Notes: generated from the letters alone by a model not told the origin. Numbered from the stretch's first letter, positions 1-7,368 are shown. The stretch is 10,429 nucleotides of DNA from Parachlamydiales bacterium (GCA_020058465.1 JAGVDZ010000123.1:1-10429), one strand, 5' to 3'. Numbers and translations are program-made.

Positions 1-1
1 A

Positions 2-709
2 GTGTGGAGTCGACACTGTTTTACCCTTCCTTTGACCCCTTTTCGCCGTGTTACAGAACCGGGCATTGGTTTAGATGAAATTCCGCATGTAGACCTCGTT
101 ATACTCAGCCATAATCACTACGATCATTTGGATGTAAAAACAGTGAAGCTACTTCAACAGAAGTATCCAAATGTTCAATGGATCGTACCTGCTGGAGTTG
201 CAAGTTGGTTTCGAAAGCGCCATATCATGCATGTAAAGGAATTAAGATGGTGGGAGGGGATGGCCACTTCTGAATATTGTGTGGAGGCGGTCCCAGCACA
301 ACACTTCTCTGGACGCTCTCTTTGGGACCAAAATACAACTCATTGGAATGGATATGTTCTTCAAAGGCATGGAAAAACCCTTTATTTTGCCGGTGACACT
401 GGATACAATTCGTCCGACTTTAGAGACATTGGTCGGAAATTTGCCCCCATCGACCTCAGCTTGATTCCGATCGGGGCCTATTCACCGAGTCGCTTTATGG
501 AGCCAGTTCATGTCAATCCTTACCAAGCAGTTGCGATCCATTTTGACGTAGGATCTAGATTGTCTTTAGGGATGCATTGGAATACCTTTGCCCTTTCTGA
601 CGAGCCGAGAGGACGCCCCCCTTATGATCTTTATCTTGCGATGTTGGAGAGACAGGCTCCTTTTGAAACGTTTCTTCCGGTGGATCCGGGTGTGGAAGTC
701 CCTTGGTAA
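2..709 (+). CDS. MBL-fold metallo-hydrolase, NAPE-PLD/UlaG-like (5' partial)
   Basis: Metallo-beta-lactamase-fold hydrolase of the COG2220 group, closest in style to the N-acylphosphatidylethanolamine-hydrolysing phospholipase D branch. Visible metal ligands are SHNHYDHLD (HxHxDH, near nt 105-131), a later His in PAQHFSGR (near 295), the Asp in FAGDTGY (near 390) and a final His in LGMHWNTF (near 573). All expected zinc ligands are present, so the visible part looks functional. The gene is cut by the left edge: the first residues, VWSRHCF, match the family's internal 'DPVWS' segment, so the GTG at nt 2 is an internal Val and not the start. An N-terminal beta-strand region is therefore missing. 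It ends with TAA at 707-709, overlapped by or adjacent to the next gene. The family assignment is firm; the substrate (phospholipid, lactone or other ester) is unknown. Confidence 0.85.
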   Translation: MWSRHCFTLPLTPFRRVTEPGIGLDEIPHVDLVILSHNHYDHLDVKTVKLLQQKYPNVQWIVPAGVASWFRKRHIMHVKELRWWEGMATSEYCVEAVPAQHFSGRSLWDQNTTHWNGYVLQRHGKTLYFAGDTGYNSSDFRDIGRKFAPIDLSLIPIGAYSPSRFMEPVHVNPYQAVAIHFDVGSRLSLGMHWNTFALSDEPRGRPPYDLYLAMLERQAPFETFLPVDPGVEVPW

Positions 710-1388
710 AAGGAGCCGACAACGATGGTCTCTTTGGCAATTTCATCGCCGGGATGTGAGGGGAAGTTATGATCGTTCTTGGCGATTTGCTCTTCTGGAT
801 AGAGTTTTGCTTGTTGTGGGTTGTTTTCAAAGTCCTTACGCTTTGTGTCGTCGGTTTTTTGCTCTTCAAGGTTCTGGGCATTTGGGTGTATATGGGGAAA
901 CACCTTTGCGTGTTGTACAAAAGCTAGCTAGCATCGCTGCGATCGACTCTGGCGACGTATGGGTCGATTTAGGTTCAGGGCGAGGGCGTTCTTGTTTTTG
1001 GATGGCTCATTTCACAGGCTGTAGCTCTCTTGGTATTGAACAGGTGCCCTCCCTCATCCGTCAGGGGCAGTGGGTAGCGCGGTTATTCAAAGTGCCGAAC
1101 GTCCGGTTTGAAGAAACCAACTGGCGTTGTAGCTCCCTTTCAACAGCTACATGTCTTTACTTTTACGCTACTTTGGCATCGGATGAAGAGCTTGCTGACC
1201 TTTCTAGGAAGATTTGTCAAGAGTGTTCCTTAGGTGTACGCATCATCACCATCTCAACTCCTTTGCCAATCCTACCGTATTGTTGGGAGTTTCCTCTTAC
1301 TTTTCCTTGGGGGACAACACTTGGATACTTACACATATTCACGGAACACATTCGACAGGCAACGGGTGAAGATAAAGAGAATTTTTAA
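690..1388 (+). CDS. Class I SAM-dependent methyltransferase, start uncertain
   Basis: Rossmann-fold methyltransferase. Motif I is VDLGSGRGRS (residues 92-101 counted from a GTG at 690), preceded by YGETPL and followed by SLGIEQVP, whose acidic residue would contact the SAM ribose. A later TCLYFYATL segment fits the region after strand 4. The substrate is not recognisable. The start is a problem: no ATG lies in this frame between 588 and the conserved core. GTG at 690 overlaps the hydrolase gene by 20 nt, and GTG at 756 is another choice, but neither has a clear ribosome binding site. The strong site at 709-715 serves an ATG at 725 that is out of frame. The gene ends two bases before the predicted leuS -35 box. 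It is probably co-transcribed with the upstream hydrolase. The methyltransferase identity is good; the exact N-terminus is not resolved. Confidence 0.7.
   Translation: MWKSLGKRSRQRWSLWQFHRRDVRGSYDRSWRFALLDRVLLVVGCFQSPYALCRRFFALQGSGHLGVYGETPLRVVQKLASIAAIDSGDVWVDLGSGRGRSCFWMAHFTGCSSLGIEQVPSLIRQGQWVARLFKVPNVRFEETNWRCSSLSTATCLYFYATLASDEELADLSRKICQECSLGVRIITISTPLPILPYCWEFPLTFPWGTTLGYLHIFTEHIRQATGEDKENF
709..772 (+). other. Strong ribosome binding site and 15-codon ORF out of frame with the methyltransferase
   Basis: AAAGGAG at 709-715 lies 9 nt before ATG 725, the best initiation signal in this area. The frame encodes MVSLAISSPGCEGKL and stops at TGA 770-772. The downstream methyltransferase is read in the next (+1) frame, with GAT 771 as its first codon after the stop. 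Either an indel separates the true start from the gene, or ribosomes shift +1 at the stop, or the small ORF is incidental. An AGGGG stretch lies at 759-763, three bases before the TTA codon that precedes the TGA. Confidence 0.4.
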
Positions 1389-1390
1389 GA

Positions 1391-1420
1391 TTGTCTCGGT
1401 GTAGACTATTTTGTTACAAT
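1391..1420 (+). promoter_or_regulatory. Predicted sigma-66/70-type promoter for leuS
   Basis: TTGTCT (1391-1396, 4 of 6 to TTGACA) and TACAAT (1415-1420, 5 of 6 to TATAAT) are separated by 18 nt. They sit in the gap between the methyltransferase stop (1388) and the leuS ATG (1454). Transcription would start near 1427, giving a leader of about 27 nt. No strong Shine-Dalgarno sequence is seen before the ATG. Confidence 0.45.
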
Positions 1421-1453
1421 GACCTCTCGTCTAAATTTTGCTTGATAGATAAA

Positions 1454-4009
1454 ATGCCACCTTATAATCCGAAGTTGATCGAACCGAAGTGGCAACAAAA
1501 GTGGGAAGAAGGTCTTGTTTTTCAAACAACGATCGATCAAAGCCGGCCTAAATACTATGTGTTGGACATGTTTCCGTATCCTTCAGGAGCAGGGCTCCAT
1601 GTGGGACATGTAACGGGGTATACAGCAACCGATATCATAGCTCGCTATCAGAGACAAAAAGGGTTCAATGTTTTACACCCCATGGGCTGGGACAGCTTTG
1701 GACTTCCAGCGGAGCAATTTGCTATTCGAACAGGGACACATCCAAGAATAACGACAAAGGACAATATTGAGACATTTCGACAGCAGCTCCGCTCTCTCGG
1801 CTTTAGCTATGACTGGAGTCGTGAATTGGCAACAAGTGATCCTGCCTACTACAAATGGACACAGTGGATCTTTACCCTCCTTTATCAAAAAGGTCTTGCT
1901 TATGAGGCTGAAGTCCTTGTGAACTTTTGTCCCGCTTTAGGGACTGTGCTTGCGAATGAGGAGGTGGAAGATGGAATTTCCAAAGAGGGGGGGTATCCAA
2001 TTGAAAGACGTCCTCTGAAACAGTGGATCCTCAAAATCACTGCTTACGCGGATCGTTTGATTGAAGATTTAGATCTCCTCGACTGGCCAGATCATTTGAA
2101 ACGGCTACAAGAAAGTTGGATTGGCAGGAGTGAAGGGGCCACGATCTTGTTCGAGGTGCCGAGCCTCTCTACTTCGATTGAAGTCTTTACAACAAGACCC
2201 GATACCCTATTTGGGGTCACTTACCTTGTTTTGGCCCCCGAGCACCCTTATCTCGATCAAATTGTGGCGCCATCGGAGAAAGATAAGGTCGCCTCCTATC
2301 GACAAGCGATTTCTTCCAAATCTGATCTTGCAAGGGTAGAGCTTGCCAAAGAAAAGACAGGCGTTTGGACAGGCTCTTATGCGCTGCACCCTGTGACCCG
2401 AAAGTTACTGCCCATCTGGGTGGCTGATTATGTGCTAGGTCACTATGGCTCGGGGGCTTTGATGGCGGTACCCTCCCATGATGAAAGAGACTTTGCCTTT
2501 GCCCTTCTACATCACCTACCTATGGCCTGTGTTTACCATCCCGATTTTAGTTGGGAGGGACCCTGGCGTAAGGAGGATCAAGGAGCGATTGCAGCCGGAG
2601 CCTCGTATTGGCTAGGGCCAGGTACATTGACGCGGAGTGCATATGGGGATCTCAATCTCAATGGTCTTTCGATGGAAGAGGGCAAAGAGCGGGTGATTGC
2701 TTGGTTGGAACAAGAAAAGAAAGGATCTAGAAAAATTCAGCACAAGTTGAGAGATTGGTTGTTTTCGAGACAACGATATTGGGGGGAGCCTTTTCCTATT
2801 CTGCACTTGGCAGATGGGACCAAGCGACTCCTTACAGTTGACGAGCTTCCTCTAGAGCCTCCTTTTCTCGAAGATTTTAAACCGGCTCCCACGGGAGAAA
2901 GTCCCCTTGCCAAGGTGATGGACTGGGTTCACGTTGTCGATCCCAAGACGGGTCAACGCGCGAGAAGAGAGACGAATACCATGCCCCAGTGGGCAGGTTC
3001 TTGTTGGTATTATCTTCGATTTTGTGACCCTCACAATGAGACATCTGCCTGGGGTCTGGATGAGGAGAGGTACTGGATGCCTGTCGATCTCTATGTGGGT
3101 GGCGTCGAACATGCAGTGTTGCACCTTTTATATGCTAGGTTTTGGCATAAAGTCCTTTACGACTGTGGATTTGTGCACACGAAGGAACCTTTTTTAAAGC
3201 TGAGAAACCAAGGTCTTGTCACAGCCCGCTCGTTTAAGCTGCCCCAGGGGGGATACCTGGCTCCTGAGGAAGTTCAAGAGAAGGAGGGGGGTGTCTTCTC
3301 TCTGCAAGGAGAGCGTTTGATTGTGCAGACTGAAAAAATGTCGAAGTCAAAACTCAATGGTGTGTCTCCCAATGAGATCATTGAAGCATTTGGAGCCGAT
3401 TCTCTTCGTCTTTACGCAGCTTTCATGGGTCCGTTTGACAAGGAGAAAGTGTGGAATACGGATGCTGTCAGTGGCTGTCGTAGGTTTTTACAGAGGATCT
3501 TTGATTTAGCTCATTCAGACAAGCTTGCGGAGGTGGAGTCTGAAGAGGCGTTTTGTTTGATCCATAGGCTTATCGACAAGGTGACGAAGGATATCGAGAC
3601 GATGCAGTTCAACACGGCGATTGCTGCTATGATGGAAACGCTCAATGACTTTGTGAGGCTTACAGTGTATCCCAAAGAGTGTGTCTGTGCATTCATTCAA
3701 CTCCTATCTCCCTTTGCTCCACATCTTGCAGAAGAGCTCTGGCACCATTTGGGTCAAGAAGGTTTTGTGGGGATTTCAACTTGGCCGAAAGCGAACCCTC
3801 TCTATCTCATCGAACATGAAGTTACGTATGTGATTCAAGTCAATGGCAAACTGAGGTCGAGACTTGTTATGCCAAAGGGTCTGTCTCAGGACAAGCTCCT
3901 GGCTCGTGTGAGACAAGAGCCTTTTTGGGATACACATGTGAAGAAAGAGCCGACAAAGATTATTTTTGTTCCGGATCGTCTTCTCAACCTTGTTGTGACC
4001 CTTTCTTGA
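1454..4009 (+). CDS. leuS: Leucyl-tRNA synthetase
   Basis: Class Ia aminoacyl-tRNA synthetase that charges tRNA-Leu in the cytoplasm. At 851 residues it is close to the usual bacterial length. The N-terminus PPYNPKLIEPKWQQKW is typical. The HIGH motif appears as HVGH (residues 49-52) after the family signature MFPYPSGAGL. The CP1 editing domain shows FTTRPDTLFGVTYLVLAPEHP (threonine-rich region) and MAVPSHDERDFAFA with the conserved aspartates. WAGSCWYYLRF lies in the catalytic core, and KMSKS is exact at residues 628-632, followed by NGVSPNEIIEAFGADSLRLY. The anticodon-binding and C-terminal domains are complete. The ATG at 1454 is chosen because translation upstream of it has no family similarity and would run through the promoter. 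The stop overlaps the next gene by 4 nt (TTGA). Confidence 0.97.
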   Translation: MPPYNPKLIEPKWQQKWEEGLVFQTTIDQSRPKYYVLDMFPYPSGAGLHVGHVTGYTATDIIARYQRQKGFNVLHPMGWDSFGLPAEQFAIRTGTHPRITTKDNIETFRQQLRSLGFSYDWSRELATSDPAYYKWTQWIFTLLYQKGLAYEAEVLVNFCPALGTVLANEEVEDGISKEGGYPIERRPLKQWILKITAYADRLIEDLDLLDWPDHLKRLQESWIGRSEGATILFEVPSLSTSIEVFTTRPDTLFGVTYLVLAPEHPYLDQIVAPSEKDKVASYRQAISSKSDLARVELAKEKTGVWTGSYALHPVTRKLLPIWVADYVLGHYGSGALMAVPSHDERDFAFALLHHLPMACVYHPDFSWEGPWRKEDQGAIAAGASYWLGPGTLTRSAYGDLNLNGLSMEEGKERVIAWLEQEKKGSRKIQHKLRDWLFSRQRYWGEPFPILHLADGTKRLLTVDELPLEPPFLEDFKPAPTGESPLAKVMDWVHVVDPKTGQRARRETNTMPQWAGSCWYYLRFCDPHNETSAWGLDEERYWMPVDLYVGGVEHAVLHLLYARFWHKVLYDCGFVHTKEPFLKLRNQGLVTARSFKLPQGGYLAPEEVQEKEGGVFSLQGERLIVQTEKMSKSKLNGVSPNEIIEAFGADSLRLYAAFMGPFDKEKVWNTDAVSGCRRFLQRIFDLAHSDKLAEVESEEAFCLIHRLIDKVTKDIETMQFNTAIAAMMETLNDFVRLTVYPKECVCAFIQLLSPFAPHLAEELWHHLGQEGFVGISTWPKANPLYLIEHEVTYVIQVNGKLRSRLVMPKGLSQDKLLARVRQEPFWDTHVKKEPTKIIFVPDRLLNLVVTLS

Positions 4010-5235
4010 ACTGGTTTGATGTTGGTTGGTTGGTATATGTCGTGTGGGTGTTTAGCCGCTCTTGGCTTTCTTCTAAGCCTCTTTATTGGAAGCAAAGACT
4101 GAGGCTCAATCCCCCTATCCAACAGGATCGGGACCCTATCCTATGGATACACGCCATTTCTGTGGGGGAGGTGAAGGCAGCTTTTGTCCTCTACCCCCAC
4201 CTTCAGGCTAAGTACCCGGGGTATCGATTTTTTGTGACGACGACGACCCGAACAGGCTTGGAAGAGGCGGCCCGTCTTTTCCAAGGTCTTCCTATGGCTC
4301 TTTTACCACTCGATTTCAGCTGGATTGCAAAGAGGTGGAGCCAAGTGATTCGCCCATCTTTATTCGTCCTTGTTGAAAGTGGCTTTTGTCCTAATTGGCT
4401 CCACTTTCTCAAGAAGCAAGGAACCTACGTTGTCCTGGTGAATGGTAAAGTATCCTCTCGATCGAGTCAAAGGTATGATCTTTGTCCCTTCCTCTTTCGC
4501 TCCATGTGGGAAGCCATCGATTGTTATGGTGTGCAAAATCAGATCTATCGAGATCGATTTCTATCGATGGGGATCTCTTCAGATAAGATGCATATAACGG
4601 GCAATCTCAAACTGGTGCAGACACCCCAAACCATTGCCTCCCAGTGGAAACAAGAAAGGCCCGTGCTCCAGGCCTACGACATTACCATGGCGTCGACCCA
4701 TTCGCCGGAAGAAGAGCTTTTGCTACAACAGCTTCTGCCTTTAGGATGCAAGATTTTCATAGCACCCCGCCATCCAGAACGGTTCGCAGAAGTCGAGGTT
4801 TTGTTGGACAAGCTCAAGGTCCCTTTTATGAAATGGACCGACCCGTCGACTTGGTGTAGCGAGAAGAAAGTGTGTTTAGTCGATGCTATGGGTCAGCTCC
4901 CTTATTGTTATGCGCTGACTCCTGTGGCCATTGTAGGAGGTAGTTTTTGCCCCCATCTTCAAGGACACAACGTCGTAGAGCCGACTTTGTATGGTGCGTA
5001 TGCTCTTTTTGGAGCCTATATGGACAGTCAACAAGACCTTGTCGAGCATGTCAAAATGTATCAGTTAGGGGAGACCACCTCACTCTCTACAGTTGCCTCT
5101 CGAGTGGTCACGTTATTACAGGCGAAAGTAGCGGGAAACAGGCGAGAGCAATGGGACATACCGCTTCAGCAGGCTGTTGTAGGGAAGACACTTGCCTGTT
5201 TCCCTCCATCGATAGGGTCTTGTCAACTCGATTGA
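4006..5235 (+). CDS. waaA: 3-deoxy-D-manno-octulosonic acid (Kdo) transferase
   Basis: Inner-membrane glycosyltransferase (GT30) that adds Kdo residues from CMP-Kdo to lipid A precursor. Chlamydial versions are multifunctional and make the genus-specific Kdo epitope. With a TTG start at 4006, overlapping the leuS stop as TTGA, the protein has 409 residues, near the family length. An N-terminal hydrophobic anchor (WFDVGWLVYVVWVF, residues 3-16) precedes AISVGEV (residues 50-56), whose Glu is the family's general base. VTTTTRTGLEEA and VNGKVSSRS are typical of the N-terminal Rossmann domain. The C-terminal domain shows ITGNLK, IFIAPRHPERF, and VGGSFCPHLQGHNVVEP for nucleotide-sugar binding. Upstream ATG 3925 is rejected because it would overlap leuS by 85 nt with no family similarity. 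The leuS-waaA order matches that known in Chlamydia. Confidence 0.93.
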   Translation: MNWFDVGWLVYVVWVFSRSWLSSKPLYWKQRLRLNPPIQQDRDPILWIHAISVGEVKAAFVLYPHLQAKYPGYRFFVTTTTRTGLEEAARLFQGLPMALLPLDFSWIAKRWSQVIRPSLFVLVESGFCPNWLHFLKKQGTYVVLVNGKVSSRSSQRYDLCPFLFRSMWEAIDCYGVQNQIYRDRFLSMGISSDKMHITGNLKLVQTPQTIASQWKQERPVLQAYDITMASTHSPEEELLLQQLLPLGCKIFIAPRHPERFAEVEVLLDKLKVPFMKWTDPSTWCSEKKVCLVDAMGQLPYCYALTPVAIVGGSFCPHLQGHNVVEPTLYGAYALFGAYMDSQQDLVEHVKMYQLGETTSLSTVASRVVTLLQAKVAGNRREQWDIPLQQAVVGKTLACFPPSIGSCQLD

Positions 5236-5374
5236 TTGTTCAGCCAAGGTGGGTGGCAGTTATACACAAATGAACTCCAAGCTACCTTCTTGTTAAATTT
5301 GTGAATTTATTTCTCGCGAATGGTATTAGTTGCTAAAAAATGACTCTTACGATACCATCCCTAATTCTTTCTAT

Positions 5375-5447
5375 CGCGGGGTGGAGCAGTGGTTAGCTCG
5401 TTGGGCTCATAACCCAAAGGCCGTAGGTTCGAATCCTGCCCCCGCTA
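5375..5447 (+). tRNA. Initiator tRNA-fMet (CAT)
   Basis: A complete 73-nt cloverleaf without encoded CCA. The anticodon loop is CTCATAA. Initiator hallmarks are a mismatched 1-72 pair (C1 with U72), A11:U24 in the D stem, and three G:C pairs at the base of the anticodon stem (GGG opposite CCC). T arm: GTAGG, TTCGAAT, CCTGC. It lies 139 nt after waaA. That intergenic stretch (5236-5374) is AT-rich in its middle and holds no gene I can support and no convincing promoter; a weak TGACT / TAATTC pair just upstream is possible. Confidence 0.95.
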
Positions 5448-5461
5448 ATTTCTTGGATTTC

Positions 5462-5535
5462 GGCGGTATAGCTCAGTTGGTTAGAGCAGCGGAATCATAA
5501 TCCGCGTGTCGCTGGTTCGAATCCGGCTACCGTCA
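5462..5535 (+). tRNA. tRNA with CAT anticodon: elongator Met (or Ile2)
   Basis: A complete 74-nt cloverleaf. Acceptor stem GGCGGTA pairs with TACCGTC with one G:U pair, and the discriminator is A. D arm: GCTC/GAGC. The anticodon stem GCGGA/TCCGC closes the loop ATCATAA. T stem: GCTGG/CCGGC. It has a paired 1-72, unlike the initiator 14 nt upstream, so it is an elongator type. CAT anticodons are used both by elongator Met and by the tRNA-Ile whose C34 becomes lysidine; I cannot separate the two by eye. An integrase remnant begins 170 nt downstream, so this 3' end is a plausible integration target. Confidence 0.93.
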
Positions 5536-5566
5536 TTTCCAAAAGCCGTGTCGGCACATTGGAAAT
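5535..5566 (+). other. Nested hairpin at the tRNA 3' end; terminator or attachment site
   Basis: ATTTCCAA (5535-5542) is a perfect inverted repeat of TTGGAAAT (5559-5566). Inside it, GCCG (5545-5548) pairs with CGGC (5552-5555) across a TGT loop. The outer arm begins on the tRNA discriminator base. No T-run follows, so a classic intrinsic terminator is not shown. Processing or termination of the tRNA transcript, or a recombinase core site, are alternatives. Confidence 0.45.
5553..5562 (+). repeat. GGCACATTGG repeat, first copy
   Basis: GGCACATTGG occurs here and again at 5621-5630, both between the tRNA and the integrase remnant. The first copy lies partly inside the nested hairpin. Short direct repeats of this GGCACA type next to tRNA genes are often arm-type sites of tyrosine integrases; that role is inferred. 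Confidence 0.5.
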
Positions 5567-5575
5567 GAGAGACTT

Positions 5576-5598
5576 GTGGCGAAATTAAATTTTGCCAC
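5576..5598 (+). other. Ten-base-pair hairpin downstream of the tRNA pair
   Basis: GTGGCGAAAT (5576-5585) pairs with ATTTTGCCAC (5589-5598), with one G:T wobble, around the loop TAA. It could be a terminator for the tRNA unit or part of an integrase binding site. There is no clear U-tract (CTTGATAAAG follows). Confidence 0.4.
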
Positions 5599-5620
5599 TT
5601 GATAAAGAATAGTTGGCCGC

Positions 5621-5638
5621 GGCACATTGGCGGCACAC
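5621..5638 (+). repeat. GGCACATT-N3-GGCACAC repeat, left copy
   Basis: Two GGCACA units 11 nt apart. The same arrangement (15 of 18 positions identical, differing only in the three bases between the units) occurs at 9592-9609, on the far side of the cargo genes. It lies 67 nt upstream of the integrase remnant's start. Confidence 0.55.
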
Positions 5639-5705
5639 CTATGCCTTAGGTCCTACAGCTCATACCAGCTCTGTTCATCAACACTAACAAACGTGGAGAT
5701 TGAAC

Positions 5706-6392
5706 ATGGCTACAATTCAAAAACGCAAACTCAGCAACGGTCAGCACAGCTATCGAGTGATGATCCGAACCAATGATGGGCTCGGGGACGTTTCTAAAAC
5801 TTTTCCCACACATGGAGAGGCCAAAGACTGGGGGATTCAGCAAGAGGCATTGCGCCGCCAAGGGCTTTACTTCCCAGAACAGATCAAGAAAAAGCACACG
5901 CTCGGGGATCTAATCGACAGGTATATCGAACTGATCTTGCCGTGCAAACCGAAAAATGCACGGGATACATTGCGTCAACTCGCGTGGTGGAAGGAAAAGC
6001 TCGGCACCTGCACATTGAATCATCTCACTCCGGATGTCCTTGCAAAGTATCGCAAGGAACTTCTCGAAGGAACGACCCGGTATGGAAGCAAGAGAACTCC
6101 CGCCACAACCAACCGCTATCTTGCGGCCCTTTCCGTCGTGCTAAGCTACGGAGTCAAAGAATGCGGCTGGCTCACCAGCAACCCAATGCTCCGAGTCAAC
6201 AAACTCGCCGAGCCTCGTGGGCGTGATCGAGTATTGTCTGAAGAAGAGAGCGTTCGTTTTTTGGACGCGTGTGCGAATAGTAGCCAGCCCCTGCTGCTGC
6301 CTTTTATCTTGCTAAGCTTAACCATTGGCGCACGTCGCTCGGAATTGCTCAACCTTACCTGGGATTGTCTGGATCTTTCCTTGGAATTTTGA
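5706..6392 (+). pseudogene. Tyrosine recombinase (phage-type integrase), C-terminally truncated
   Basis: Integrase remnant of 228 residues; intact relatives are commonly around 350-400. The start is ATG 5706, with GGAG 7 nt upstream (5695-5698). Residues 1-55 (MATIQKRKLSNGQHSYRVMI onward) resemble the N-terminal arm-binding domain. Residues 65-155 form the SAM-like core-binding domain (TLGDLIDRYIELIL; TPATTNRYLAALSVVLSYGV). The catalytic domain begins at RVLSEEESVRFLDAC and reaches SLTIGARRSELLNLTW (first catalytic Arg, about residue 210). It then ends at CLDLSLEF and a TGA. The HxxR box and the nucleophilic Tyr are absent and do not appear downstream. It cannot recombine DNA, although the N-terminal parts might still bind. 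It probably marks an island inserted at the adjacent tRNA. Confidence 0.85.
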
Positions 6393-6546
6393 TCGAGAGA
6401 AACGAGAAAAAATTGAAGAGCTCAGAAAAAAGTATACCGCGCTTGAATTTTACATCTTTAGAAGCCAAAAGGACGCTGACCGGTACCTTGAAAAAACAAG
6501 AGGGATCAAAAATCGAAGCAATAAACTGAGAAATAAAAACTTATGA
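6385..6546 (+). pseudogene. Charged C-terminal fragment of an unknown gene
   Basis: A second frame is open through the integrase end and continues as NFDREKREKIEELRKKY, then TALEFYIFRSQKDADRYLEK and a basic tail, to TGA 6544-6546. It is A-rich, Lys/Glu-rich and probably helical. It overlaps the next gene's start in the classic ATGA arrangement. That suggests the real 3' end of a gene once coupled to the methyltransferase, whose 5' part was replaced when it was joined to the integrase near 6385. I do not recognise the family. It could instead be non-coding. Confidence 0.35.
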
Positions 6547-7358
6547 CGATACTGTCGTTTAAAGAATTTGAGCATCAAGCATGGCAGGCAGCTGTTGACC
6601 AATATGATGCATCATTCAGCCGACTCACCCAGCAGATAATCCCAGCTATTATGAATGCACTGAATGTACGAAAAGGGATGCGTTTTCTAGATGTTGCATG
6701 TGGACCAGGCTACCTTGCTGCAGCTGCTCATCAAAAGGGAGCTAAGGTAAGCGGAGTTGATTTTTCATCTTCAATGGTGTCTCGAGCTAAACAACTTCAT
6801 CCAGGCATCGATTTTAACGAAGGTGATGCTGAAGACCTATACAAGATTCCAGATGCATCCTTCGATGCTGTTGGAATGAATTTCGGTATCGTTCATCTAG
6901 GTCAACCGGAAAAAGCACTGAAAGCGGCTTACAGAGTGTTGAAAGTTGGAGGCAGAGTAGCATTTACTACATGGTGCAAACCGCAAGAAGCAGTGGGTTT
7001 TTCATTGATTCTTCGAGCCGCTGAAATATTTGGTAACCCGAATGTGCAATTACCCTCAGCACCGCCACTTTTCTTTTATAGTGATCCAGAAAACTGCAAG
7101 AACGCTTTAGCCAAAAGTGGTTTTTCCAACCCAAACGTTCAGTTTGTTAATCAAATCTGGGAGTTACATTTGCCAGATGAATTACTCGAAGCAGTTTTGA
7201 AAGGGACTGCTCGTACAGCTGGGTTGCTAAAAGGACAGTCAAAAGAACAACTAGCGGCAATCCGACAAGCGATTCGTGTTTCCATTAGTGAGTATATTCA
7301 GGATGAAAAAATTATTCTTCCAATGCCCGCCCTTGTAGCGTGGGGGACAAAATCTTGA
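6543..7358 (+). CDS. UbiE-like class I SAM-dependent methyltransferase
   Basis: Cytoplasmic methyltransferase of 271 residues in the Methyltransf_11/25 group. Motif I is FLDVACGPGY (48-57). The acidic residue for the SAM ribose is in GVDFSSSM (Asp 73), with GDAEDLYKIP (94-103), the motif after strand 4 in FDAVGMNFGIVHL (107-119), and RVLKVGGRVAFTTW (131-144). The C-terminal third is a substrate cap of unknown specificity. The start is ATG 6543, overlapping the preceding fragment as ATGA. The upstream Shine-Dalgarno sequence is poor, so translation may have depended on coupling. The phosphotransferase gene follows after 10 nt, suggesting an operon. It is more AT-rich in feel than the integrase segment. 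The fold is certain. Substrate candidates (an antibiotic, a quinone-like metabolite or a host metabolite) are guesses. Confidence 0.85.
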   Translation: MTILSFKEFEHQAWQAAVDQYDASFSRLTQQIIPAIMNALNVRKGMRFLDVACGPGYLAAAAHQKGAKVSGVDFSSSMVSRAKQLHPGIDFNEGDAEDLYKIPDASFDAVGMNFGIVHLGQPEKALKAAYRVLKVGGRVAFTTWCKPQEAVGFSLILRAAEIFGNPNVQLPSAPPLFFYSDPENCKNALAKSGFSNPNVQFVNQIWELHLPDELLEAVLKGTARTAGLLKGQSKEQLAAIRQAIRVSISEYIQDEKIILPMPALVAWGTKS

Positions 7359-7368
7359 GAAAGTTCGG

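Noticed and set aside
555..920. Antisense ORFs opposite the hydrolase/methyltransferase junction
   Set aside because: Composition and lack of any domain mark them as shadows of the + strand genes.
1391..1453. TTG-initiated extension of leuS
   Set aside because: The extra residues are unlike any synthetase N-terminus and the segment holds the promoter.
1911..2040. Loss of a second Cys pair in the LeuRS zinc-like insert
   Set aside because: Only VNFCPALG remains, but many bacterial leucyl-tRNA synthetases lack a full zinc site, so this is not unusual.
3925..4005. Upstream ATG extension of the Kdo transferase
   Set aside because: It lies within the leuS coding region and gives sequence with no family similarity; TTG 4006, overlapping the leuS stop, gives a normal membrane-anchored start.
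5236..5374. Promoter for the tRNA pair
   Set aside because: Several weak -10/-35-like pairs exist but none stands out; TGACT with TAATTC is only a marginal match.
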